Assembly: GCA_963767475.1 (NCBI GenBank)
Contig: CAVYEI010000002.1
Location: 806,001 to 870,000, forward strand
DNA length: 64,000 bases
Direction of reading: 5' to 3'
DNA from: WHSW01 sp963767475
GTDB lineage: Bacteria; Actinomycetota; Thermoleophilia; Solirubrobacterales; 70-9
This document shows, piece after piece, positions 31,259 through 40,631 of this stretch. A program made the position numbers and the translations under genes. The notes below the pieces were generated by a model. That model was given only the letters and a program-made list of their open reading frames with translations. It searched no databases and was not told the origin of the DNA. Position 1 is the stretch's first letter, and each line of letters begins with the position of its first letter.

Positions 31259-34200
31259 TCAGCCGGTCGCGACCAGCTTGCGCGGCTGACGGCTGAAGCC
31301 GGCGGCGATGATCTGGTCCTCGAGGCCGGAGCCGAAAACGGGCTCGCCGTCGACGCGCTCGATCCCGAGCTTCGGGATCACCTTCTCGCGCGCGGCCTCG
31401 GCGAGCCGCGTGATCGCCTCGACCAGCGCATCGCCCTCGAGCTCGATCAGCCTGACGATGCCCTTGCCGCCGCGCTCGACGTAGACGATCGGGTTGCCGT
31501 CGCGAAGCAGGACGAAGGCGCCGGGGGTGCGCGCCGGGCGCCGTCCCTCGGCCCGCTTCGGCCACCGCAACGCGGCCCCGTAGGGCTGCGCGGGATCGGT
31601 CGCCGCCAGGATCAGGTAGTCGTTGTCGCGCTGGGGCAGGCCGCGCAGGCGCTCGACCGCGCCGGCGAGCGCGAACTGTGCGCCGCCGAGCCCCTCGACG
31701 AAGTAGCCGCGCCGGGCGGTGCCCAGCATCTCGAGGTTGGAAAGCTCGCCGTAAAGGCTGGAGAAGCCGCCGGGAACGCCCTCGGCGAGCACGGTCTCAC
31801 GGGTGACGATCCCGTAGCGCTCGAGCATCAGCTCGGCCTGGGCGCGCAGCCGCGGGCCCTCGGCGGGGGCACCGCTGAACAGGGCCTCGGTCAGCGACCA
31901 GCGGCCGACGATCGCCTCCTGGGCGGGACTGCGGCGCGAGGCAAAGCGCCGCGCCGGCCGCCGATCGCGGGCGACCGCGCTCAGTCGTCTCGCCCGCAGC
32001 GGTGCGAAGGCGTCGTTGGTGACCTCGCCGGCCCAGACCAGGTCCCAGAGCGCGGCGTGCAGGTCTTCGCGCTCGTGCTCGAGCTCGGTCACCAGATCGA
32101 GCCAGAACGAGGGCGCGCCGTCGAGCCGCTCGCGAATCGCGTCATGAATCTCGCCCTCGGGACGGTCGAGCTTCGCGTTCGACGGCGGCGGGCCGGCAAG
32201 CCGCACGTCCTCGCGGAAGTAGAGCGCCACGCGCCCGGTGCGCGCCAGCGGCCCGGCGCCGATCCAGACGATCTCGCCGCTGGTCGTGAGCTGGTCGAGC
32301 CAGGTTGGGCTGTAGGCACCGAGCCGGCGCGGGAGCACGTCGCGCTCCCAGACCTCGGGCGTAAGCGCGATCCCCTGCAACGGGATCAGCGCCTCGCGAA
32401 GGCGGTCGGGGCCGGCGCCGGCGGGCCTGTGGGTGTCGACGTTCTGCCAGGCGGGCAGGAAGCGGGCGAGCTCGGCCGGATCGACCGCCTCAACCTCCTG
32501 GCGCAGGGCGGCGACGCTGGCACGACGCAGCCGGCGCAGGACGTCGGCGTCGCACCACTCGCGCTCGCTGCCGCCCGGGAGCAGTTCGCCGCGGACGAGC
32601 GCGCCGGCCCGCTCGAGCTGCCTCAGCGCCGGGGTCGGGTCGAGGCCGAAGCGGCGCCTGATCTGCGCGGTCGGGAAGGGGCCATGGGTGCGCGCGTAGC
32701 GGCGCACCAGCATCGCCATCGCCTCTTCGACCGGCTCCAGATAGGACTCCGGCAGCCCGCCGGGCGGGGGAACGCCGAGCGCGTCGCGGTAGAGGCCCGC
32801 ATCCTCGGCGGCGATCCAGCGCTCCTCGCCGGCGATCCGCACGGCGACGGCGCGTCGCTCCTTCTCGAGCTTCGCCAGCATCGAGGCGGCGGAGAAGCCC
32901 TCGGCGGTGCGCTGCTCGAGCTCGACCACGCTCAGCTCGCCGAGCCGGCGCAGGACCTGCTGCAGCGCGTCGCGGTCCTTGGCCAGCACGTCGGGATGCA
33001 TCAGCTGCAGCGAGCGCTCGACGTCCTCGAGCGCCTCGGGATCGATCAGCTCGCGCAGCTCGTCGGCGCCGAGCAGCTCCGAGAGCAGGTCGCGGTCAAG
33101 CGCCAGTGCCGCCGCGCGGCGCTCCGCGTTCGGCGTGTCGCCCTCGTACATGTAGGTGGCGACGTAGTCGAAAAGCAGCGAGGAGGCAAACGGCGACGCC
33201 GTCTGGGTCTCGACCTCGACCAGGGAGATCTTGCGCGAGTGCAGGTCGCGCAGCAGCTCGACCAGCGCCGGCAGGTCGAGCACGTCGCGCAGGCACTCGC
33301 GGTAGGTCTCGAGGATGACCGGGAAGCGGGGGAAGTCCTTGGCGACCTCGAGCAGGCTCTGCGACTTCAGCCGCTGCTGCCAAAGCGGTGTGCGCTTGCC
33401 CGGGTAGGCGCGCGGGATCAGCAGGCTGCGGGCGGCGTTCTCGCGAAAGCGGGCCCCGAACAGCGCCGAGCCGCTGAGCTCGCGGACGACCAGGTCCTCG
33501 ATCTCGTCGGGCTCGAGCAGGACCAGGGCCGCGTCGGGCGGCTGATCGGCGTCGGGCAGGTGGACGACGATCCCGTCGTCGGACCAGATCGCGTCCGCCT
33601 CGAGGTCGAGCTCGTCGCGGATCCGCGCCGAGAGCGCCAGGCCCCAGGCGGCGTGCACGCGGCCGCCGAAGGGCGAGAGCACGCACAGGCGCCAGTCGCC
33701 GATCTCGTCGCGGAACTTCTCCACCACGATCGTCTCGTCCGACGGCACCACCCGGGTCGCCGCCTGCTGCTCGCGCAGGTAGGTGAGCAGGTTCTCGGCC
33801 GCACGGCGATCGAGGTCGTAGTCGGCGCCGAGCGTCTCGGCGTCCATGCTCACCGCCTCGCGAGCGAAGGCGCCGATCGCGCGGCCGAGCTCGGGCGGCC
33901 GGCCGACACCGTCGCCGCGCCAGAACGGCACCGCCCCGGGGACGCCCGGCGCCGGGACGACGATCACGCGGTCGCGGGTGATCTCCTGGATCCGCCAGGT
34001 GGTCGCCCCGAGCAGGAAGGTCTGACCCGGGCGCGCCTCGTAGACCATCTCCTCGTCGAGCTCGCCGACCCGGCGGCCGTCGGGGAGGTGGACGCCGTAG
34101 AGGCCGCGGTCGGGGATCGTGCCGGCGTTGGTGACGGCGAGCTGGCGGGCGCCCTTGCGGCCGCGGACCGTGCCCGCGGTGCGGTCCCAGACCAGGCGCG

Positions 34201-35806
34201 GGCGCAGCTCGGCGAACTTCTCCGACGGATAACGGCCGTCGAGCATGTCGAGGACGTTCTCGAGCTGCTCGCGCGAGAGCTCGGAGAACGGCTCCGACGC
34301 GGTCACCACTCGCTCGACTTCGTCGACCTCCCACTCGTCGTCGGCGACCATCGAGACCAGGTGCTGGGCGAGCACGTCGAGCGGGTTGCGCGGGATCACC
34401 GTCTCCTCGATTGCGCCGTCGCGCATCCGCTTGGCGACCACCGCGCACTCGAGCAGGTCGGCACGGAACTTGGGGAAGATCCGGCCCTTGGAGACCTCGT
34501 TGAGCTGGTGGCCCGCGCGGCCGATCCGCTGCAGGCCGCGGGAAACGGATTTGGGCGACTCGACCTGGATCACGAGGTCGAGCGCCCCCATGTCGATCCC
34601 CAGCTCGAGCGACGAGGTCGCGACCAGGCAGGGCAGCTTGCCCGACTTGAGCAGCTCCTCGACCACGACCCGCTCCTCGTGGGCAAGCGAGCCGTGATGG
34701 GCGCGAGCGATTTCGTCATACACACCCGCCACGTCCTCGGCTTCGCCTGCGGGCGTGCGGGGTGAGGAACCGTCGTGCTCGGTCGCCGGCAGCTCCTCAT
34801 GCGGGACCTCGTTGTGGAGCTCGTTCAGGCGCTTGGCCAACCGCTCGGCGCCGCGGCGGTTGTTGACGAAGATGATCGTCGAGGTGTGCTCCCGGACCAG
34901 CTTCAGCAGCTCGGGGTAGATCGCCGGCCAGATCGAGCGCGGGTTGGCGCCCGGGTCGAGCGAGGCCTCGATCGGCCCCGGGTCGATCGGAACAACTGAC
35001 GTTCCGCCCGCCTCCTCCGCTTCGCGTCCGGGGGCGGCCGGGTCAGCCGCAGGACTCCCTGCTTGGGGCTCCGTCATATCGTCGACCGGGACCACGATCT
35101 GCAGGTCGAGGTCCTTGCGGATCCCGGCGTTGACGATCTCGCACTCGCGCTTGGGACCGACGAGGAACTTGCCGATCCGCTCCAGCGGACGCTGGGTCGC
35201 CGAAAGGCCGATCCGCTGTGGTTCGGGGTTGCCCTCGGCGGCGACCATGTGCGAGAGGCGCTCCAGGGTCAGAGCCAGGTGGGAGCCGCGCTTGGACTGG
35301 GCGACGGCGTGGATCTCGTCGACGATCACCGCCTCGACCCCGGTGAGGATCTCGCGCACCTGCGAGGTGATCATCAAATACAGCGACTCCGGGGTGGTGA
35401 TCAGGATGTCGGGCGGCGTGCGCTTCATCGCTTGGCGTTCCTTCTGCGGTGTGTCGCCGGTGCGCAGGCCGACCGAGACCTCGGCGCCGATTCCCTGCAG
35501 CGGCGCGCGCAGGTTGCGCTCGACGTCGTAGGAGAGCGCCTTCAGCGGCGAGATGTAGACGATCTTCGTCCCGGTGCCGAGCTCCTCGGGCCTGCGGGCG
35601 AGCGAGTCGATCCCCCAGAGAAACGCGCTCAGCGTCTTACCGGAGCCGGTCGGAGCGCAGATCAGCGTGTTCGCGCCGCTGGCGATCTTCGGCCAACCGG
35701 CTGCCTGAGCAGGCGTCGGCGCCTCGAACGAGGACTCGAACCAGCGCCTCGTGCGTGGGCTGAACGCCTCCAGAACGTCTGTTGCTTGGTCGGTTTCGGC
35801 GCTCAT
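31259..35806 (-). CDS. lhr: Lhr-type large DEAD/H helicase
   Basis: 1515 residues, the full long form. Walker A APTGSGKT at 51-58, DEIH of motif II in VIVDEIHAVAQSKRGSHLAL, and motif VI QRIGRAGHQ are clear. Beyond about residue 420 come the winged-helix and large C-terminal domains seen in long Lhr. The enzyme is an ATP-driven 3'-5' DNA/RNA:DNA helicase linked to DNA repair. The nei gene nearby repeats the lhr-nei neighbourhood of mycobacteria. ATG 35806 is preferred; TTG 35812 is in frame. A low-complexity Ala/Pro/Gly insert (about residues 245-285) lies within the helicase core. Confidence 0.95.
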   Translation of the reverse strand: MSAETDQATDVLEAFSPRTRRWFESSFEAPTPAQAAGWPKIASGANTLICAPTGSGKTLSAFLWGIDSLARRPEELGTGTKIVYISPLKALSYDVERNLRAPLQGIGAEVSVGLRTGDTPQKERQAMKRTPPDILITTPESLYLMITSQVREILTGVEAVIVDEIHAVAQSKRGSHLALTLERLSHMVAAEGNPEPQRIGLSATQRPLERIGKFLVGPKRECEIVNAGIRKDLDLQIVVPVDDMTEPQAGSPAADPAAPGREAEEAGGTSVVPIDPGPIEASLDPGANPRSIWPAIYPELLKLVREHTSTIIFVNNRRGAERLAKRLNELHNEVPHEELPATEHDGSSPRTPAGEAEDVAGVYDEIARAHHGSLAHEERVVVEELLKSGKLPCLVATSSLELGIDMGALDLVIQVESPKSVSRGLQRIGRAGHQLNEVSKGRIFPKFRADLLECAVVAKRMRDGAIEETVIPRNPLDVLAQHLVSMVADDEWEVDEVERVVTASEPFSELSREQLENVLDMLDGRYPSEKFAELRPRLVWDRTAGTVRGRKGARQLAVTNAGTIPDRGLYGVHLPDGRRVGELDEEMVYEARPGQTFLLGATTWRIQEITRDRVIVVPAPGVPGAVPFWRGDGVGRPPELGRAIGAFAREAVSMDAETLGADYDLDRRAAENLLTYLREQQAATRVVPSDETIVVEKFRDEIGDWRLCVLSPFGGRVHAAWGLALSARIRDELDLEADAIWSDDGIVVHLPDADQPPDAALVLLEPDEIEDLVVRELSGSALFGARFRENAARSLLIPRAYPGKRTPLWQQRLKSQSLLEVAKDFPRFPVILETYRECLRDVLDLPALVELLRDLHSRKISLVEVETQTASPFASSLLFDYVATYMYEGDTPNAERRAAALALDRDLLSELLGADELRELIDPEALEDVERSLQLMHPDVLAKDRDALQQVLRRLGELSVVELEQRTAEGFSAASMLAKLEKERRAVAVRIAGEERWIAAEDAGLYRDALGVPPPGGLPESYLEPVEEAMAMLVRRYARTHGPFPTAQIRRRFGLDPTPALRQLERAGALVRGELLPGGSEREWCDADVLRRLRRASVAALRQEVEAVDPAELARFLPAWQNVDTHRPAGAGPDRLREALIPLQGIALTPEVWERDVLPRRLGAYSPTWLDQLTTSGEIVWIGAGPLARTGRVALYFREDVRLAGPPPSNAKLDRPEGEIHDAIRERLDGAPSFWLDLVTELEHEREDLHAALWDLVWAGEVTNDAFAPLRARRLSAVARDRRPARRFASRRSPAQEAIVGRWSLTEALFSGAPAEGPRLRAQAELMLERYGIVTRETVLAEGVPGGFSSLYGELSNLEMLGTARRGYFVEGLGGAQFALAGAVERLRGLPQRDNDYLILAATDPAQPYGAALRWPKRAEGRRPARTPGAFVLLRDGNPIVYVERGGKGIVRLIELEGDALVEAITRLAEAAREKVIPKLGIERVDGEPVFGSGLEDQIIAAGFSRQPRKLVATG

Positions 35807-35854
35807 TGCCAACCACCGATCATAAACGGCGACCAGGCCGCCGCCGAAACGGCC

Positions 35855-36805
35855 TCAGTCCGAGGCGACGGCGCGCCGCAGGGCGCGGTAGGCGGGCTTG
35901 CGGGCGCCGTCTGTGCCGAGTACGCCGAGTGAGCTCAGCCACGGGGCCCCGTACACGTATTCGTCGCGGAGCCGGTGATAGATGATCGCGCGGGCGCCGT
36001 GACGCGAGAGGAAGCGATACGCGCCCGCCGCCTGCTCGGCCTGTCCCTGCGCGCCGTACTCGCTCTCGGCGAATCCGACCTCGGTCACCCAGATCGCCCG
36101 CTCACCGGCGATCGCCCGTGCCGCTCGCCAATCGGGGTGGATCCCGCGGGTCCGCACCTGCGAGGAGCGGGGGTACAGGTGCAGCCCCATCGGCACGCCA
36201 GCGGAGATTCCGCGGTACAGCCGCCGGGTGTAGTGCAGCGATTCCGGATTGCCGGGCGATGCCGCCGGACCGATGACTTGTCCGGGCGCCGCGTGGTACA
36301 TCGCGCGGGTCAGGTGGGCAGCTTTGCGAGCGCTCATCTGGCCGAACGCCGCGATGTCGGGCTCGTTCCAGGCCTGCAGCTTGGACCCCGGATAGCGCCG
36401 CAACAGCCGTTCGCCGAACCGCACGTAGGCCGGCGCGAAACCGTCGCCGACCCCGCAGGTCGCGATCCAAACCGAGTCGCATTCGGGGGCTGCCCAAGTC
36501 GGTGCGGCGCTGAGCACGAACAGAACTCGCACCTCGCGAACCGCCAATGCCGTAACGGCGGCGTCGACGGCCGACCAGTCGTAGTCCCCGGGCTCGGCCT
36601 CGACCAGCTCCCAGCTCACCGGAACGCGCGCGATCGTCGCTCCAGCCCGGTGAGCGGCACCCGCGTCCACCGCAAACGTCTCCGGCGAATCGTTGAAGCC
36701 GAACAGAGGCGCCGCCCGCGCCTCAGGCACGAAGCAGAGCAGCGCCGTGGCCAGCGCCACCGCAGCACAGCTACGCCACCCGGCTGTCGCCCCCTTTCGC
36801 GGCAT
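35855..36805 (-). CDS. secreted glycoside hydrolase-like (beta/alpha)8 protein, paralogue 1
   Basis: 316 residues with a signal peptide (SCAAVALATALLCFVPEARA, cleavage near AAP). The barrel pattern includes RVPVSWELVEAEPGDYDW, KLQAWNEPD (probable acid/base Glu after NE) and WVTEVGFAESEYG (probable nucleophile Glu), as in clan GH-A families such as GH39/GH5. It would act outside the cell on polysaccharide; the substrate is unknown. A sister with the same two Glu motifs is at 43200-44318. ATG 36805 faces the divergent ATG at 36825 with only 19 bases between. Confidence 0.8.
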   Translation of the reverse strand: MPRKGATAGWRSCAAVALATALLCFVPEARAAPLFGFNDSPETFAVDAGAAHRAGATIARVPVSWELVEAEPGDYDWSAVDAAVTALAVREVRVLFVLSAAPTWAAPECDSVWIATCGVGDGFAPAYVRFGERLLRRYPGSKLQAWNEPDIAAFGQMSARKAAHLTRAMYHAAPGQVIGPAASPGNPESLHYTRRLYRGISAGVPMGLHLYPRSSQVRTRGIHPDWRAARAIAGERAIWVTEVGFAESEYGAQGQAEQAAGAYRFLSRHGARAIIYHRLRDEYVYGAPWLSSLGVLGTDGARKPAYRALRRAVASD

Positions 36806-36807
36806 CG

Positions 36808-36816
36808 TCTGACAGA
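36808..36816. promoter_or_regulatory. short palindrome between divergent start codons
   Basis: TCTGACAGA, a 4-bp inverted repeat around one base, sits in the 19-base gap between the starts at 36805 and 36825. Either promoter must overlap this point, so it is a candidate operator or bidirectional -10 region. Confidence 0.3.
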
Positions 36817-36824
36817 TTCCCACG

Positions 36825-37226
36825 ATGGCGGTAGGCCCAAACACGAGGCGGCTCCAAAAGGGCATCGAAGCGTTCAACCGCGGCGATCACGAGGCCCTCC
36901 TCGCCCTGCTCAGCGAGAACGTCGAGTGGAAACGCGTCGACGGGCTGCCGGACGAGGGCGGGGAGATCCGGGGGCGCGAGGCGGTGCGCGAATTCCTCAA
37001 GCCGGAGGTGTTCGCCGCGGCGCGCTTCGAGCCGCTCGAGATCTTCGAGGCCGGCGACACGGTGCTCGCTCGCGCTCGATTTGACGCTCGCGGCGCCGGC
37101 AGCGGGATCGAGCTCGGCGTCGAGACGTACGTCGTCTACCGGTTCGAGGACGGGCTCGTTCGCCGGGTCGAAAACTGGCGCCGGCGCGAGGACGCGGAGC
37201 GCTCCTCGGGGCTGCGGTTCGATTAG
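36825..37226 (+). CDS. NTF2/SnoaL-like protein
   Basis: 133 residues. The cone-shaped NTF2 fold is suggested by an N-terminal helix (KGIEAFNRGDHEALLALLSE), VEWKRVDGL, RGREAVREFL and the final strands YVVYRFEDGLVRRVENW. Members include isomerases, cyclases and ligand binders; nothing here fixes the reaction. It is a lone gene, divergent from the hydrolase gene. Similar but not close relatives lie at 55763-56197 and 62618-63019. Confidence 0.8.
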   Translation: MAVGPNTRRLQKGIEAFNRGDHEALLALLSENVEWKRVDGLPDEGGEIRGREAVREFLKPEVFAAARFEPLEIFEAGDTVLARARFDARGAGSGIELGVETYVVYRFEDGLVRRVENWRRREDAERSSGLRFD

Positions 37227-37284
37227 CGGAGCCTGCCCCGGGATCGACGATTAAGGAACGCCGCGCGCTGCCGATAAGAACGCA

Positions 37285-38235
37285 GTGATCCCTCCGCCCG
37301 AGCACCAGGAATCGTCGTTGCCCGCGGCCGGCTGGTACGTGGATCCGGACGGCGTTCCCGGGCGGACGCGCTATTGGGACGGGCGTCTGTGGACCAACGA
37401 CTACGGGACGCTGGCGGGCGCTGCCCCGAGACCACCGGCGCGGCGCCTGCAACCGCTGGCGGTGCTGGCCGTGGCGGGGCTTGTGATCGTCGCGCTGGCC
37501 GAGCTCGTGAGCCTGTCCGCCGACCTCAGCTACCGCCAGTTGATCGAGGCGATCCTCGCCGGGGAGCCGACGACGGCCGCAGAGGTCGACGCCCAGGTCA
37601 ACCGCCTCGACAACGCGCGGACGATGCTCCTCGTCGGATATCTGACCAGCGCGCTGACCTTCCTCCCGTGGTTCTTCCGCGCCTACTCGAACCTGCCCTC
37701 CTTCGGCGTTGCGCGCCTCCGGCACTCTCCCGGCTGGGCAATCGGCTCCTGGTTCGTACCGTTTCTCAACCTGATCCGGCCGAAACAGATCGCCGACGAC
37801 ATCTATCGCGGCAGCCAGCCGGCGGTTCGCGAGGGGGTCAATCCGGCGACGATCTCCGTTGGGCTGGTCACCTGGTGGTGGGCGATCTTCCTGCTCGCCG
37901 GCTTCGTAAGCGGGATCGGCACACAGATGCTCGTCGGCGACGATCAGCGCGTGTTCGCGTCTCAGCAGACGGTGTTGGCGGCGCTGGACAAGGAGCACAC
38001 GGCGGTCCTCGTGATCGCAATCTCGTCTGCACTCGCGGTGATCGCCGCGACGCTGGCGATCCTCTTCGTCGCCCGAGTCACCTCGGCCCAGAGCGACGGC
38101 GCCGAGCGCCCCGAGCGGGCAGCGCTATCGCTGCCCCAGGCGGCATCGCTCCCCCAGGCGGCGCCGGCAACCCCCGGCGGCGCCGGATCGAACCCGGACT
38201 CGCAGGCGCCACCCGGATGGACGAACCCGTGGTGA
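37285..38235 (+). CDS. DUF2510/DUF4328 membrane protein
   Basis: 316 residues. AAGWYVDPDGVPGRTRYWDG with LWT is the DUF2510 module at the N-terminus; the rest is DUF4328 with about four to six hydrophobic segments (PLAVLAVAGLVIVALAELV, WWWAIFLLAGFVSGIG) and the motif RHSPGWAIGSWFVPFLNLIR followed by KQIADDIYRGS. The C-terminus is a Pro/Ala/Gln-rich tail with a small repeat (LPQAASLPQAAPATP). Function of both domains is unknown; they are common in Actinobacteria. GTG start, six bases after GATAAG. Confidence 0.85.
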   Translation: MIPPPEHQESSLPAAGWYVDPDGVPGRTRYWDGRLWTNDYGTLAGAAPRPPARRLQPLAVLAVAGLVIVALAELVSLSADLSYRQLIEAILAGEPTTAAEVDAQVNRLDNARTMLLVGYLTSALTFLPWFFRAYSNLPSFGVARLRHSPGWAIGSWFVPFLNLIRPKQIADDIYRGSQPAVREGVNPATISVGLVTWWWAIFLLAGFVSGIGTQMLVGDDQRVFASQQTVLAALDKEHTAVLVIAISSALAVIAATLAILFVARVTSAQSDGAERPERAALSLPQAASLPQAAPATPGGAGSNPDSQAPPGWTNPW

Positions 38236-38239
38236 GCGC

Positions 38240-38788
38240 CTAGAAGGGCAGTTCCTCGGCGATCTCGGAGAGCCGTGGCGCGTTCGCGTCGCGGTCGGAG
38301 ACCAGAGGCTCCGAGTGCGGCCACTCGACCCCGACCTCCGGGTCGTTCCAGGCGATCCCCGCCTCGGTGGCCGGGTCGTAGTAGCTCGAGACCTTGTAGC
38401 TCACATCGGCGACCTCGGACAGCACGCAGAAGCCGTGCGCGAAGCCGACCGGGACGAAGAGCTGGCGATGGCTGACATCGTCGAGCTCATGGCCCTCCCA
38501 CTGGCCGTATGTGGGCGAGCCCCGGCGCAGGTCGACGGCGACGTCGAAGATCTGCCCGCGTGCGCAGCGCACCAGCTTCGCCTGGCCGGGAGCGGTCTGG
38601 AAGTGCAGACCGCGGAGGATCCCGCGACTCGAGCGCGAGTGGTTGTCCTGCACGAACGCGCCACTCACCCCCGCCTCGGCCCAGGCGTCGGCGCTGAAGG
38701 TCTCGACCAGAAAGCCGCGCTCGTCGCCGTGCACGGCCGGCTCGAGCAGGACGAGGCCGTCGAGCTTCGTCTCGATCACCTTTGGCAT
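38240..38788 (-). CDS. rmlC: dTDP-4-dehydrorhamnose 3,5-epimerase
   Basis: 182 residues, family length. A cupin barrel with GILRGLHFQ (catalytic His), FDVAVDLRRGSPTYG and FVPVGFAHGFCVLSE. It epimerises C3 and C5 of dTDP-4-dehydro-6-deoxyglucose. ATG 38788 overlaps the last base of the rmlB stop. Last gene of the rmlADBC operon. Confidence 0.95.
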   Translation of the reverse strand: MPKVIETKLDGLVLLEPAVHGDERGFLVETFSADAWAEAGVSGAFVQDNHSRSSRGILRGLHFQTAPGQAKLVRCARGQIFDVAVDLRRGSPTYGQWEGHELDDVSHRQLFVPVGFAHGFCVLSEVADVSYKVSSYYDPATEAGIAWNDPEVGVEWPHSEPLVSDRDANAPRLSEIAEELPF

Positions 38789-39786
38789 CAGCCCAGAGCC
38801 GAGCCGTAGCGGCGCTCGTAGTACTCGCGATACTCGCCCGAGCGGATCGGCTTCCACCACCACTCGTTCTCGCGGTACCACTCGACCGTGCGCTCGATCC
38901 CGTCGTCGAAGCCGATCGCCGCCTTCCACCCGAGCCCCTCGGTCTTCGCCGAGCCGAGCGAGTAGCGACGGTCGTGGCCGAGGCGGTCTTCGACGTAGGA
39001 GATCAGCGACTCGTCGCGCCCGGTGAGCTCGAGGATTCTCTTCACCACATCGATATTGGCGAGCTCGTCGGGGCCGCCGACGTTGTAGACCTCGCCCGCC
39101 TCGCCGAACTCGAGCACGGTGTCGATCGCCGAGGCGAAGTCGGAGACCCAGAGCCAGTTGCGCACCTGCATCCCGTCGCCGTAGACGGGCAGCGGGTCGC
39201 CGGCGAGCGCGTTGAGGATGCAGAGCGGGATCAGCTTCTCGGGGTACTGGCGAGGGCCGAAGTTGTTGGAGGCGCGGACGATCAGCGAGTCGGCGCCGTA
39301 GGTGTTGCGATAGGCGCTGACCATCATGTCGCCGCCGGCCTTCGAGGCCGAATAGGGGGAGGAGGGGTCGATCGGCGACGCCTCGGTGAACGAGCCCTCG
39401 TCGATCGAGCCGTAGACCTCGTCGGTGGAGATCTGCAGGTGCCGGATCCCGGCTTCGCGCGCGGCCTCGAGCAGGACGTAGGTGCCGAAGACGTCGGTCT
39501 GGATGAACTCGCCGGGCGCCTCGATCGAGCGGTCGACGTGGGTCTCGGCGGCGAAGTTGACGATCGCCTCGCAGCCGTCGAGCGCGGCCTTGACCGCCTC
39601 GGTGTCGGCGATGTCGGCGGTGACCAGCTCGAGCCGGTCCTCGTCCAGGCCGCGAAGGTTCTCGACCCGGCCGGCGTAGGTGAGCTTGTCGAGCACCCGA
39701 ACCGAGAACTCGGGGTGGTTGTCGAGGCGGTGGCGGACGTAGGCGGAACCGATGAACCCGGCGCCGCCGGTGACGAGGACGTTCAT
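38788..39786 (-). CDS. rmlB: dTDP-glucose 4,6-dehydratase
   Basis: 332 residues. NAD motif TGGAGFIGS at 6-14, the active-site STDEVYGS (Thr-Asp-Glu) and YSASKAGGD (Tyr and Lys) are all present, with RASNNFGPRQYPEKLIP typical of RmlB. It converts dTDP-glucose to the 4-keto-6-deoxy sugar with internal hydride transfer. Its ATG overlaps the end of rmlD by four bases and its stop overlaps the start of rmlC by one. Confidence 0.96.
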   Translation of the reverse strand: MNVLVTGGAGFIGSAYVRHRLDNHPEFSVRVLDKLTYAGRVENLRGLDEDRLELVTADIADTEAVKAALDGCEAIVNFAAETHVDRSIEAPGEFIQTDVFGTYVLLEAAREAGIRHLQISTDEVYGSIDEGSFTEASPIDPSSPYSASKAGGDMMVSAYRNTYGADSLIVRASNNFGPRQYPEKLIPLCILNALAGDPLPVYGDGMQVRNWLWVSDFASAIDTVLEFGEAGEVYNVGGPDELANIDVVKRILELTGRDESLISYVEDRLGHDRRYSLGSAKTEGLGWKAAIGFDDGIERTVEWYRENEWWWKPIRSGEYREYYERRYGSALG

Positions 39787-40631
39787 ACCGCGGTCCTCGC
39801 TTCGCGCGCCGCCAGGTACTCGGCCAGACCCTGGTGCCAGTCGGGCAGCGCGATCGGGTCCGGCCGCTCGGAGACCAGCAGCGAGAGCGGCGGCCGCGGC
39901 GCCGGGCGGCCGAGCATCTCGGTGGTGCCAGCCATCACCCGGCACTCGACCCCGGCCTGGTCGAAGATCTCCTGCGCGTAGTCGAACCACGAGCAGCGCC
40001 CGCCGGCGGCGATGTGGTGGATGCCGTACTCATCGCTGTCGATCACCAGCGCCAGCGCCTGGGCGAGGTGCGGGGTGTAGGTGGGGCTGGCGACCTGGTC
40101 GGAGACGACGATCACCTCGGGTTGCTCGTTGCCGACCCGCAGCATCGTCTCGACGAAGTTCGGGCCGCCGGTCCCGAACAGCCACGAGGAGCGGACGATG
40201 AAGTGGCGCGGGTTGGCCGTCTGGGTCGAGGTCTCGCCGGCCTGCTTCGAACGGCCGTAGGCGGAGATCGCGCCGGGCATGTCGGACTCCACGTAGGCAG
40301 CCCCTTTGGCGCCGTCGAAGACGTAGTCGCTGGAGACGTAGAGCACGCTCGCGCCGTAGGCGGCCGCGGTCGCCGAGACGATGCCCGCGGCGGTGTCGTT
40401 GACCCGCATCGCGCCGCGCTCGTCGGCCTCGGCGCCGTCGACGTCGGTCCAGGCGGCGCAGTTGACCACGGCGTCCGGTCGCAGATCGGCGATCGCGTCC
40501 TCGACCGCGGCCGAATCCGTGATGTCGAGCTCCGAGCGCGCCAGCCCGGCGACCGAGTGCCCGCGCGCGGCGATCGCGGCGACCGCGTCGCGGCCGAGCA
40601 TCCCGGCGGCGCCTGTGACCAAGACCCTCAC
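39783..40631 (-). CDS. rmlD: dTDP-4-dehydrorhamnose reductase
   Basis: 282 residues. GAAGMLGRD for NADPH, VNCAAWTDVDGAE, SSDYVFDG and YGRSKQAGE (Tyr/Lys pair) mark RmlD, the last step to dTDP-L-rhamnose. GTG start at 40631 overlaps the rmlA stop by four bases. Confidence 0.95.
   Translation of the reverse strand: MRVLVTGAAGMLGRDAVAAIAARGHSVAGLARSELDITDSAAVEDAIADLRPDAVVNCAAWTDVDGAEADERGAMRVNDTAAGIVSATAAAYGASVLYVSSDYVFDGAKGAAYVESDMPGAISAYGRSKQAGETSTQTANPRHFIVRSSWLFGTGGPNFVETMLRVGNEQPEVIVVSDQVASPTYTPHLAQALALVIDSDEYGIHHIAAGGRCSWFDYAQEIFDQAGVECRVMAGTTEMLGRPAPRPPLSLLVSERPDPIALPDWHQGLAEYLAAREARTAV

Noticed and set aside
31190..34765. Very long plus-strand open frame opposite lhr
   Set aside because: It is an antisense shadow caused by GC-biased codons of lhr; the protein is rich in Arg, Gly, Leu and Ala without motifs, while lhr has all helicase motifs.
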